From positions 1-64,000 of the forward strand of contig CAMJUL010000006.1 of the NCBI GenBank assembly GCA_946408995.1: a stretch of DNA of 64,000 bases, in the 5' to 3' direction. Source of the stretch: an uncultured Clostridia bacterium. GTDB lineage: Bacteria > Bacillota > Clostridia > Christensenellales > Aristaeellaceae. Position numbers and translations under genes: made by a program. Positions 44,829 to 52,156 of the stretch are shown one piece after another. Numbering within the stretch: position 1 is the first letter of the stretch; every line of letters begins with the position of its first letter. The notes beneath the pieces are model-generated. The model worked only from the letters and a program-made list of their open reading frames with translations, was not told the DNA's origin and did not search any database.

Positions 44829-46289
44829 TTACGGACAGTCGGCAGGGCTGTCCGACGGAAGCGGGTTTTGCCGGTTCCTTGGGGGATTGCGCCGGATGTA
44901 CGCTTCAAACGCGCCGCCGGCCGCCGCCGTGATCCTCTCCTCGCCTTTGTTTTCAAAAAACCAGCAGACCTCCGGATCCACGGCGTAATAATCGTCCCCC
45001 GCCATCAGCGCGGCGTTCCGGCAGCCGCCGATGCACCGGTCCACATAGGGGCATTCCCTGCATTTGGGGTTCCGGCTGCGCACGTCGCCCACCGTCGCGC
45101 CGCAAAGACGGCTGAACGGGGTATCCGTCTGCAGGATCTCCTTCAGCGGGGTCTCAAACAGGTTTGGGAAATGCTTCGCGTAGTCGCAGTCCCCCATTCC
45201 CATGCAGGGGCACACCATTCCTTCCGCGCCGATATAGAGATTGTGCATGAGCACCGCGCAGGACGGCATGACCGTCTCCTCCTCGGGCGTACAGTGCCGG
45301 CGATTGTAGATGCGCCAATGGCTTTCCCCCGGGGTATACATGAATGCGCCGGACAGCATGATGGACAGGGGCGCGTCGTCTTCAAAGTACTGCGGGATGT
45401 ATTCCTCAAACGTTTCCAGTTCTTCTTCCCGGGTCAGCCTCAAGTGCTGCAGCTCCGGCTGGGCCCATTCGCCCAGGTCCATCATGGAGCCGCACTTCAT
45501 GCTGCGCACCCCCAGGGAGGCCATCAGCTTCACCGACTCCCGCAATACATCCCGGTTTTCCCGGTGCATGCACATGGAAATGGAGACGATATATTTCCTG
45601 TCCCTGAGCAGCTTCAGCGCCCGGATGGTCCGTTCCTCCGCGCCGGGCACACCCCGCAGAAAATCATGGCGGCCGATGCCGTCAAAGCTCAGCTGGAAGC
45701 CCGGGTGCACATGCCGCCTATCCAGTTCATCCAGGAAGCGATCATCCACCAGCCATCCGTTGGTATACAGGATGCTCACGCCGATCTCCCTTGCCTTGAG
45801 GGCGTCCACAATGTCCAGAAAATCCTGGCGGATCAGCGGCTCGCCCCCGGTCAGCCCCACCTGGAAGATGCCGCATTCCGCCAGCTGGTCCGCGATGGCC
45901 ATGATCTGCGCATGGCTTGGGGCGCCATGCTTGGCATGCGGCGCGGACATAAAGCAGTGGCGGCATTTCAGGTTGCACGCGCCGGTGATGGACCAGTGCG
46001 CCTGGCGGATGTACCTTGCCGGATAGGCTTTGTATTCCTGCTCCGGAAGAAGCAGGTCCAGAAGGCCCGCAGGCCGCACCGCGCCGGCTTTTTTGGCTTC
46101 CTCCAGGAATTTCCGGCTGTCCGCCGGAAGCCGTTCTTCATCGATGTCGTGCGCACCGTCGCAGCGCATCAAAAGGATCATCTGCTCCTTGGAAAGAAAC
46201 CGGGCGGTTTTGCGTACGGTGTCATACAGCGCGGTATGATGATCCTGCCAGCCGCGCAGACGATAGCGCCTGGTCAACAGATATTTCAT
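44829..46289 (-). CDS. radical SAM/SPASM peptide maturase
   Basis: A 486-aa iron-sulfur enzyme. The first 90 residues look like a small winged-helix peptide-recognition region (PqqD/RRE-like; an inference from pattern). The radical SAM core has CxxxCxxC at Cys105, 109 and 112, and LTGGEP at 146-151. The SPASM region near the C-terminus has clustered cysteines (VCPCMGMGDC, KCRECPYVDRCIGGC) for two further clusters. These enzymes crosslink side chains in RiPP precursors, often making thioethers from Cys. It lies directly before the two Cys-rich precursors, so they are the obvious substrates. A gap of 134 bases without a gene follows it. Confidence 0.92.
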   Translation of the reverse strand: MKYLLTRRYRLRGWQDHHTALYDTVRKTARFLSKEQMILLMRCDGAHDIDEERLPADSRKFLEEAKKAGAVRPAGLLDLLLPEQEYKAYPARYIRQAHWSITGACNLKCRHCFMSAPHAKHGAPSHAQIMAIADQLAECGIFQVGLTGGEPLIRQDFLDIVDALKAREIGVSILYTNGWLVDDRFLDELDRRHVHPGFQLSFDGIGRHDFLRGVPGAEERTIRALKLLRDRKYIVSISMCMHRENRDVLRESVKLMASLGVRSMKCGSMMDLGEWAQPELQHLRLTREEELETFEEYIPQYFEDDAPLSIMLSGAFMYTPGESHWRIYNRRHCTPEEETVMPSCAVLMHNLYIGAEGMVCPCMGMGDCDYAKHFPNLFETPLKEILQTDTPFSRLCGATVGDVRSRNPKCRECPYVDRCIGGCRNAALMAGDDYYAVDPEVCWFFENKGEERITAAAGGAFEAYIRRNPPRNRQNPLPSDSPADCP

Positions 46290-46305
46290 GGTGTCCCTCC
46301 GGCCT

Positions 46306-46740
46306 TCAGGCCTGTCCTTCCTTCTTCTCCGGGTCCTGGTCCCCTTCCGCTTTCTCTTCGTTCTTCAGGCCGCCGGCGGCGCCGTACAGCGCCCCGTCCG
46401 GCAGGAAATCCACGGTTTCTTCGGGTTCGTTCGTCCCCGCTTCCTCCCGGGCCCCTTTCGTTCCCCGTTTCTTCAACAGCAGGACCGTCACGGTCACGCC
46501 CGCCATAAAGGCGGCGACGGCCGTCAGCACATAGCCCCCCGCACTGTCAAACAGCGCCACGGCCCCGCTGAAGGGCCCGAGGATCCGGCAGGGGACCCCG
46601 CCCGGAAACAACACGATCCCAAGGAAGAGCGCCAGCCCCCCGCATGCCGCGCCAAGCGCAGCGGTCTGGCGCCGTTCTGCCCTGCACTTCAGCATGTCCG
46701 TTTTTGTGTGCAGGGCGCGGATCCTTTCTTCCCTGGTCAT
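46306..46740 (-). CDS. two-TM protein, paralogue of the sigma-linked membrane protein
   Basis: A 144-aa protein I do not recognise as a named family. A charged cytosolic N-terminus (TREERIRALHTKTDMLKCRAERR) is followed by two membrane helices (about 32-50 and 72-92) and a charged C-terminal tail. Its N-terminus, the helix positions and the GY..(A)xAAF..G region match the 111-aa protein encoded directly after the ECF sigma factor at 48179. It is the first gene after the terminator at 46798 and lies 16 bases before the maturase. It may be an anti-sigma-like or immunity-related membrane protein. The ATG at 46740 is preferred over an earlier one at 46776 because GGAGG lies between them. Confidence 0.72.
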   Translation of the reverse strand: MTREERIRALHTKTDMLKCRAERRQTAALGAACGGLALFLGIVLFPGGVPCRILGPFSGAVALFDSAGGYVLTAVAAFMAGVTVTVLLLKKRGTKGAREEAGTNEPEETVDFLPDGALYGAAGGLKNEEKAEGDQDPEKKEGQA

Positions 46741-46797
46741 ATCCGGATATACCTCCCACCCTGAAAAGCCTTTCACCTATACAGTGCCCAAAAAACA

Positions 46798-46820
46798 AAA
46801 AAACCCGAAGCGGGTTTTTT
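46798..46820. terminator. bidirectional terminator between the sigma operon and the RiPP operon
   Basis: A stem of AAAAAACCCG/CGGGTTTTTT with loop AAG carries T-tracts on both strands. On the minus strand it ends the sigma/PrsW operon. The rest of the 46741-46930 gap shows no consensus promoter; only a weak TATAGG lies upstream of the next gene. Confidence 0.87.
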
Positions 46821-46930
46821 CTTTTTTTATTTTTGATTATCGGATTGCGTTTTCCTTTGGCCGCTGTTCTGCAGGCGCCTTTCAAATCATCCCTTGCTCC
46901 CGCAGGATCTTTGCTGCCGGTGCGGCGCAT

Positions 46931-47584
46931 TCATGGGTGCGCCGTGCCCGGCGTGGGGCTGCCCGCCCGGCGGGACCTGCCGATGAGAAAATAGGCCAGC
47001 ACCATCGTCAGCGGAAGAACGCTTCCAACCCAGAAGACCGCCCCGGTCTGGTTGACGAGCACGTTAAAAATGGCATGAAAGGTGATCACGGCGCACAGGA
47101 GGGCAAAGCCGCCCACAGCCCGCAGCCAGGCCCGATCCCACAGAAAGAAGACCCCCACGGACACAGCGCGCCCGCAGACCACATGCATGGCCCCGGTGCC
47201 AAATCCCCTGACCAGCAGGCGCAGCAGATCGTCCGACCCATAGCTGGTCAGATAGCAGACGTTTTCAAACGTCGCAAAGCCCACCGACACCATCAGCGCG
47301 CCGTGGACGGCCTCCCCCCTTTCGGGTTCAAACACCAGCAGGAAAAAAAGGACCGGCAGCACCTTCAGGATCTCCTCCACCGTGGGGGCAATGTCAAACG
47401 CCGCATGCTGCGTATCCGTTTCCATGATCCCAGCAATAAACGTGCTGACATAGGCGGAAAACAGGCAGGCCGTCATGCCGGACAGAAGGAACAAAAGCAT
47501 CACGCGGCCCTGCCGCCGCATGAACAGCTGCGCCACCAGCACCGGCGCGGTCAGGCAGATATAGACGTTCTCAATGTAGTTCAC
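46931..47584 (-). CDS. PrsW-family intramembrane metalloprotease
   Basis: A 217-aa polytopic membrane protein. The motif EEILKVLPVLFF (EExxK) followed by FENVCYL and later His residues in GTGAMHVV and FHAIFNVLVN matches the PrsW/CPBP-like zinc protease core. In Bacillus subtilis PrsW makes the first cut in the anti-sigma factor RsiW to activate an ECF sigma factor. Here it ends an operon that begins with an ECF sigma factor, so a similar role is likely. The GTG at 47584 overlaps the preceding stop in GTGA. Translation is therefore coupled. Confidence 0.85.
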   Translation of the reverse strand: MNYIENVYICLTAPVLVAQLFMRRQGRVMLLFLLSGMTACLFSAYVSTFIAGIMETDTQHAAFDIAPTVEEILKVLPVLFFLLVFEPERGEAVHGALMVSVGFATFENVCYLTSYGSDDLLRLLVRGFGTGAMHVVCGRAVSVGVFFLWDRAWLRAVGGFALLCAVITFHAIFNVLVNQTGAVFWVGSVLPLTMVLAYFLIGRSRRAGSPTPGTAHP

Positions 47585-48195
47585 GCCGTCACCGTCCTTT
47601 TGACCGCAGGGAGGAAAAACACCATGCACCCTGTCAGCAGCACGTCCAGGCCATAATAGATCAGGTTCATGGGGGGATTGTCCGCAAAGCAGGAGGCCGT
47701 CCAAAGGGCGTATTCCAGCAGGCAGTAGACCAGCGTGACCGCTGCCAGGGAACGCTTTCCCCCCGCGGGCGTCTCCGAAAGGATCCGCAGCGCGGTGAAC
47801 AGCAGCAGGCCCATCAGGCAGGCATAGATCAGGTTATTCCCGTATTCGCCCCACTGCATGAAGAACGCCGCCATGCCCAGGGTGAACACCGGGCCCAGGA
47901 AGGGCAGCAGGCGCCTTTCCCGCGGCCTGTGCGGCGGCGAGGTATGCCGAAGAAGCAGGTACAAAAACATGATGGCGGCGTACCAGCTCAGGTCCGAAAC
48001 CACGGAAAAGACCGGGGTCCGCCCAAAAAAGAGCAGATACACCAGCCAATAAATGTCCCCCAGGATCCAGCCGGCGTAGAACAGCAGGAGCATCGTCCAG
48101 GTCCGGCTCTCAAAGGCCAGGACCCGGAGCAGCGCCCATCCTGCGCAAATGAGGAGCACGGCGGTCTGAAGGCCGTTTTCAGCGATCTCGATCAT
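47581..48195 (-). CDS. polytopic membrane protein of unknown function
   Basis: A 204-aa protein with six or seven hydrophobic segments and short loops, beginning MIEIAENGLQTAVLLICAGW. Notable is a YAGWILGDIYWLVYLLFFGR stretch. I recognise no catalytic motif or family. It is encoded between the small two-TM protein (overlap of 17 bases) and PrsW (overlap of four bases), so it is firmly part of the sigma module and could be the sensor that gates the protease. The ATG at 48195 has AAGGAGG about eight bases upstream. Confidence 0.8.
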   Translation of the reverse strand: MIEIAENGLQTAVLLICAGWALLRVLAFESRTWTMLLLFYAGWILGDIYWLVYLLFFGRTPVFSVVSDLSWYAAIMFLYLLLRHTSPPHRPRERRLLPFLGPVFTLGMAAFFMQWGEYGNNLIYACLMGLLLFTALRILSETPAGGKRSLAAVTLVYCLLEYALWTASCFADNPPMNLIYYGLDVLLTGCMVFFLPAVKRTVTA

Positions 48196-48514
48196 CCGTC
48201 TTTTCCTCCTTGCGGCTGCGCAGGCGAAAACAGACCATCGTGAACAGTCCCCCCAGGCAGAAGGCCGCCAGGGCCACCGCGATGTATCCAAGGGCCGGCC
48301 GGGAGGCGAAAATGCTGCCCGTCAGGGTCTCCTCCCCGGCCGCCGCCGTGAACTTGGGCGCTGCCGCCGCTGCCAGGGCGATCCCAACGGCCGCCCCCAG
48401 GCAAAGGGCCCCCATGCCTGCCTCCCGGGCCAGTTCCGCGCGGCGGGCGTTTTTCCGTTTCAGCGTTTCCATCCGGCGATGCATCTCGTTGACGCGTTCT
48501 TCAGAGGTCCGCAT
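48179..48514 (-). CDS. small two-TM protein, candidate anti-sigma factor
   Basis: A 111-aa protein with a charged N-terminal segment (RTSEERVNEMHRRMETLKRK) predicted to be cytosolic, two membrane helices (about 30-50 and 74-96) and a short charged tail. It overlaps the ECF sigma gene by 14 bases, the position normally held by the cognate anti-sigma factor. It has no ZAS zinc motif (HxxxCxxC). PrsW encoded two genes later would be the protease that removes it. A paralogue heads the RiPP operon at 46306. The anti-sigma role is inferred from position and topology. Confidence 0.7.
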   Translation of the reverse strand: MRTSEERVNEMHRRMETLKRKNARRAELAREAGMGALCLGAAVGIALAAAAAPKFTAAAGEETLTGSIFASRPALGYIAVALAAFCLGGLFTMVCFRLRSRKEEKTDDRDR

Positions 48515-49100
48515 GGGTGAACCCCTCCTTTTCCATTTCCAGGCGCAGCCGTTTTCTGCCGTTTCTCAGCAGGTCCTCCACCCGTTTTTCCCCGCATCCC
48601 AGGACCTCGGCGGCCTGGGCGTAGCTCATGCCCATATCGTAGAAAAGCCAGAGCGCTTCCCGGTACTGTGGCGCGATGCGGTTGAGGCATCGCTGCAGCA
48701 CGCCGCTTTTCTCCCCGGCGAAAAGCTGCTCCTCCGGCGAGGAAGCGTCTGACGCCGGCAGGGTCTCATCCAATGTGAACTCCCTGCGGCGGAACCGGAT
48801 ACGCCAGAGACGGTTGGCCTTGTTCCTGGCTGTTTTGAACAGGTACGCCCGGAAAGCCCCCGGCACAATGCGCGGCTTGCGCACCAGGATCACGGCAAAG
48901 CAGTCCAGCATCAGGTCCTCCGCGTCCTGGGCATGATGAAGAAAGCCGTCCAGGTACGCCGTCAGTGCGTTGCCGTACCGCAGCATCAGCTCGTCCCCCG
49001 CGCTTTCCTCGCCGGACAGGTACCGTTGATAAAGCGCGTCGTCGGTGGGGGGGCCTTCTCCGGTGGATCCCGTACCGTGCTTCAGATCGCTCCCAGCCAT
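48501..49100 (-). CDS. ECF-type RNA polymerase sigma factor
   Basis: A 199-aa sigma-70 family protein with region 2 (LMLRYGNALTAYLDGFLHHAQDAEDLMLDCF, here interpreted from its DAEDLMxDxF pattern) and region 4 (YREALWLFYDMGMSYAQAAEVLG). It should direct polymerase to a small regulon, possibly including this operon and the RiPP operon. The ATG at 49100 lies inside the end of the VanY gene (overlap of 19 bases), with GGAGGAA about ten bases upstream. An extension to 49178 would overlap much more and is rejected. Confidence 0.92.
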   Translation of the reverse strand: MAGSDLKHGTGSTGEGPPTDDALYQRYLSGEESAGDELMLRYGNALTAYLDGFLHHAQDAEDLMLDCFAVILVRKPRIVPGAFRAYLFKTARNKANRLWRIRFRRREFTLDETLPASDASSPEEQLFAGEKSGVLQRCLNRIAPQYREALWLFYDMGMSYAQAAEVLGCGEKRVEDLLRNGRKRLRLEMEKEGFTHADL

Positions 49101-50209
49101 TCCAGGTATTCCTCCAGGCACATGTCCATTTCCTGCATTCTTTCTGCGTGCTCCCTGCCCACGTAGCGGTAATGCCATTCCTCCCCCAGGAAGCCGGTGA
49201 TGTCCTCTTTTTCGTCGGTGTAGCGGATGACAAAGCCGTATTCGGTGCAGTGGTTGTACAGCCAGGCGTACTGGGCCGTATCCACAAAGGCATCGGAGGT
49301 ATTGGCCGCGTTCAGGTCAAAGGCCAGACCGCTGTGGTGTTCGCTGGTCCCCGGGTCCGCCACGGTCTGTCTTGTGGCCGAAATGGCGCTCTGCCTGGTG
49401 CGGCCGTCCTGAAGGAACCGGTTGACATAATTGTTGAAGATCCTTTCCTGGGCCGCCCAGGTGCGGTACGCCTCCCGGATCTTCCAGCTTCCGATGCCGT
49501 CCCGCACCGCCGCCTCCAGCATATCCTTCAGGGCCAGAACGGCTTCCTCCACCCCCTGGGCGTCCGAATCGGCCAGTACCGCCAGATCCGACGGGATCAC
49601 GTCCCGGAGGTAGACCAGGTCCGCCGGCACAAACTCCCTGTCCACGGGATGCTGCTTGTTGACAAGCATCGGCTTTTCCCCGTCCAGCATCGCCACGGGG
49701 GAAGGGGTCACCTTCACCTCCCGGGGGGACGCGCTTCCGGAGAAAAGAAGCTGCCAGGTCTTCTCCCCCGCTATGCCGTCCGCGCTCAGGCCGTGCTGGC
49801 TCTGGAAGGCCTTCACGGCGCTCCGGGTGCCGCTGCCGAACTGGCCGTCCAGTTCCCCGGAATAGAAATCCAGTTCCTTCAGCTTCTCCTGCAGCAGCCG
49901 GACGCCCTCCCCCGAGGCGCCCTGGGACAGGAGCACCTGGGTCGGGGCGGGTTCAGACGTGGGCTGCGGCGCGGGGGTCGGCCCGGCCGGGGCGGCGGTT
50001 GGCGTCCCGGCCGCGTAGGCGGCTTCCGCCCGGACGGCAGCGTCAAGGCGGATGGCATGCACCGTGGGGGTGGGGGCCTGCGTCACCTTCAAAAGCGCCT
50101 CATATTCCGTCTGACGGCTTTCCGCCAGCACCAGCAGGACGGCGGACAGGGAGATCAGGACCGCGCAGCCGACGGCGAAGGCCTTCAGGCCTGGTTTCTT
50201 TCGTTTCAT
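49082..50209 (-). CDS. membrane-anchored VanY-type D,D-carboxypeptidase with peptidoglycan-binding domain
   Basis: A 375-aa wall enzyme. An N-terminal signal-anchor (about 8-29) is followed by a Pro/Thr/Ala-rich linker (about 45-92), a peptidoglycan-binding type 1 domain (about 95-157, GxGVRLLQEKL and QFGSGTRSAVKAFQ) and a C-terminal VanY peptidase domain. The zinc site is seen as SEHHSGLAFDL and GEEWHYRYV. It trims the stem-peptide terminal D-Ala or cross-links outside the membrane. It is the first gene of the sigma operon, so the sigma module may sense or answer cell-wall damage. The ATG at 50209 is supported by AAAGGATGG. Confidence 0.92.
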   Translation of the reverse strand: MKRKKPGLKAFAVGCAVLISLSAVLLVLAESRQTEYEALLKVTQAPTPTVHAIRLDAAVRAEAAYAAGTPTAAPAGPTPAPQPTSEPAPTQVLLSQGASGEGVRLLQEKLKELDFYSGELDGQFGSGTRSAVKAFQSQHGLSADGIAGEKTWQLLFSGSASPREVKVTPSPVAMLDGEKPMLVNKQHPVDREFVPADLVYLRDVIPSDLAVLADSDAQGVEEAVLALKDMLEAAVRDGIGSWKIREAYRTWAAQERIFNNYVNRFLQDGRTRQSAISATRQTVADPGTSEHHSGLAFDLNAANTSDAFVDTAQYAWLYNHCTEYGFVIRYTDEKEDITGFLGEEWHYRYVGREHAERMQEMDMCLEEYLEWLGAI

Positions 50210-50247
50210 GGTCCATCCTTTCACGTTTTCATCGGGGAAAACCGAAA

Positions 50248-50304
50248 GCGCGCCGCGGGACAGCGCAAGCAGGGGACCCTTCAAACCGTCCCCTCGCGGC
50301 GCGC
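50248..50304 (-). terminator. long hairpin after the GH13 gene
   Basis: A 10-bp perfect GC stem (GCGCGCCGCG and complement) enclosing a further GGGGAC/GTCCCC pairing follows the GH13 stop. It is trailed on the minus strand by TTTCGGTTTTCC. Confidence 0.7.
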
Positions 50305-50308
50305 GGGA

Positions 50309-52063
50309 TCACCGGAATTCGTAGACGACCGCCTCCAGAGGCTGAAGGACGCCCTGCCCGCTTTCCGGCAGGGTTCCAAAGATTCTTTCCGCCCCCTCCG
50401 TCATGGAGGCGTCATAGGCGGCCGGGGCGGTGGACAGGTTGATCAGCACCAGGGCCTTTGCCTCCTGCGTTTCCCGCTCGAAGGCAAAAATCTGCCCGTG
50501 GTCGTGCATCTGTTCCAGGTAACTGCCCTCCGTCAGTTCCTCATGCTCCTGCCTGAGGCGGGCAAGGGCACGGTACGTGTTCAGCACGGAGTTCCCGTCC
50601 GCGGCCTCCGATTTGGCGTTGTACACCTTGAAGTCGTCATACACCGGCATCCAGGGAGTCCCGGAGGTAAAGCCCGCCTGGGGGGAATCGTCCCACTGCA
50701 TGGGGGTCCTGGCGCTGTCCCGGGCAAAGCGATGCACGCCCTTGAGGGCCTCCTCCGCGGAATACCCCTCCCCGAGGGCAAAGGCGTAATGGTTCTTTGT
50801 GGAAACGTCGTTATAGGCGTCGATGCTTTCCCAGGCCACGTTGACAAAGCCCAGTTCCTCCCCCTGCATGATGAAGGGCGTGCCCCGCAGGGTCATCAGA
50901 AGCACCGCCAGGGCCTTGGCGCCCAGGACCCGGTCCGCGTCCTGCGGCAGGAAATGGCTGACGGACCGGGGCTGGTCATGGTTCTCCAGGAATACCGGCA
51001 CCCATCCGCCCGTGCTGCCAGTGGTCTCCTGGCTTTTTGAAAAGAAGGCCTTCCATTCCGGAAGGGTCCACGGGCGGACATTGCACCAGTTCATCTCGTC
51101 CGGCAGGTCCACAAGGACGTGGCCGAACTCAAAGATCATGTCAAAGACCCCGTCGGGCCCCACCCACAGGGGCAGGTCCTCCGCCGGGACGCCGTTGGCC
51201 TCCCCGACGGTAAAGATGTCCGCGTTTTCCCGCACGTTGGCCTTGAACTCCCGCAGGAAGTCCAGGATGCCCTCGGTGTTGGCGGTCATGCCGTGGATGC
51301 CCGCCGTGCCGTCCTTAGCGTCAGGGACGCCGTCCGGAAAGCCCGCAGGCTTTTTGATATAGGTAACCGCATCCATGCGGAACCCGCCCACGCCCTTGTC
51401 GAGCCAGAAACGGGCCACGTCCGTCAGGGCCGCGCGGACCTCGGGGTTCTCCCAGTTCAGGTCCGGCTGCTCCGGCAGGAAGGTGTGCAGGTAATACTGT
51501 CCCCGGCTCTCGACGTATTCCCAGGCCGACCCGCCAAAGATGCTGCGCCAGTTGTTGGGGGCGCTGCCGTCCTCCCGGGGATCCGCCCAGATGTACCAGT
51601 CGCTCTTTTCCCCGTCGCGGGAAGCCTTGGATTCCAGGAACCAGGCGTTCTCCCGGGAAGTATGGTTGAATACCAGGTCCATGACGATGCGGATGCCCCG
51701 CTTGGCGGCCTCGCCGATCAGCTCCTCCATGTCCTCCATGGTGCCGTAGACCGGATCGATGGCGTAGTAATCCGCCACGTCATACCCGTTATCCGCCTGG
51801 GGGGAGGCGTAGCAGGGCGTCAGCCAGACGGCCCCCACGTTCATTTCCTGAAGATAGTCCAATTCGGACAGGATGCCCCGCAGGTCCCCGATGCCGTCCC
51901 CGTTCGAATCCTTGAAGCTTTTGACATAGATCTCGTAGGCCACGGTCTTTTTCCACCAGGGGGAGGTCTCCTGCTCCGCCAGGCCGCTCCCCGTCCCCAA
52001 CGCAAGGGAAAGGGACATGCCCAGGGCCGCCGCCCTTAAAACGCTTTTTCTATTCATCTTCAT
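50309..52063 (-). CDS. secreted GH13 alpha-glucosidase-type enzyme
   Basis: A 584-aa exported enzyme of the oligo-1,6-glucosidase/alpha-glucosidase group. A signal peptide (about 1-29) is followed by a GH13 barrel beginning WWKKTVAYEIYVKSFKDSNG. The catalytic residues are Asp231 (GFRMDAVTY), Glu288 (VGEAN) and Asp363 (LENHDQPR). A C-terminal beta-domain closes it. Most relatives in this group are cytosolic, so the signal peptide is noteworthy. It probably releases glucose from alpha-glucans or isomalto-oligosaccharides at the cell surface. It stands 93 bases downstream of the GH3 gene with a hairpin between. Confidence 0.92.
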   Translation of the reverse strand: MKMNRKSVLRAAALGMSLSLALGTGSGLAEQETSPWWKKTVAYEIYVKSFKDSNGDGIGDLRGILSELDYLQEMNVGAVWLTPCYASPQADNGYDVADYYAIDPVYGTMEDMEELIGEAAKRGIRIVMDLVFNHTSRENAWFLESKASRDGEKSDWYIWADPREDGSAPNNWRSIFGGSAWEYVESRGQYYLHTFLPEQPDLNWENPEVRAALTDVARFWLDKGVGGFRMDAVTYIKKPAGFPDGVPDAKDGTAGIHGMTANTEGILDFLREFKANVRENADIFTVGEANGVPAEDLPLWVGPDGVFDMIFEFGHVLVDLPDEMNWCNVRPWTLPEWKAFFSKSQETTGSTGGWVPVFLENHDQPRSVSHFLPQDADRVLGAKALAVLLMTLRGTPFIMQGEELGFVNVAWESIDAYNDVSTKNHYAFALGEGYSAEEALKGVHRFARDSARTPMQWDDSPQAGFTSGTPWMPVYDDFKVYNAKSEAADGNSVLNTYRALARLRQEHEELTEGSYLEQMHDHGQIFAFERETQEAKALVLINLSTAPAAYDASMTEGAERIFGTLPESGQGVLQPLEAVVYEFR

Positions 52064-52110
52064 CCCGTTCCTGTTCCAATGGGTCCCTCACCGGGATCCC
52101 CTTTTGCCAA

Positions 52111-52141
52111 GCGGCTCCGTCCCACGGGGGAGCGGAGCCGC
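52111..52141 (-). terminator. hairpin between GH3 and GH13 genes
   Basis: A 9-bp GC stem (GCGGCTCCG and complement) with a 13-base loop follows the GH3 stop by 15 bases. The T-tract is poor, so it may only partially stop transcription. Confidence 0.6.
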
Positions 52142-52156
52142 AGTACCCGAATTCCT

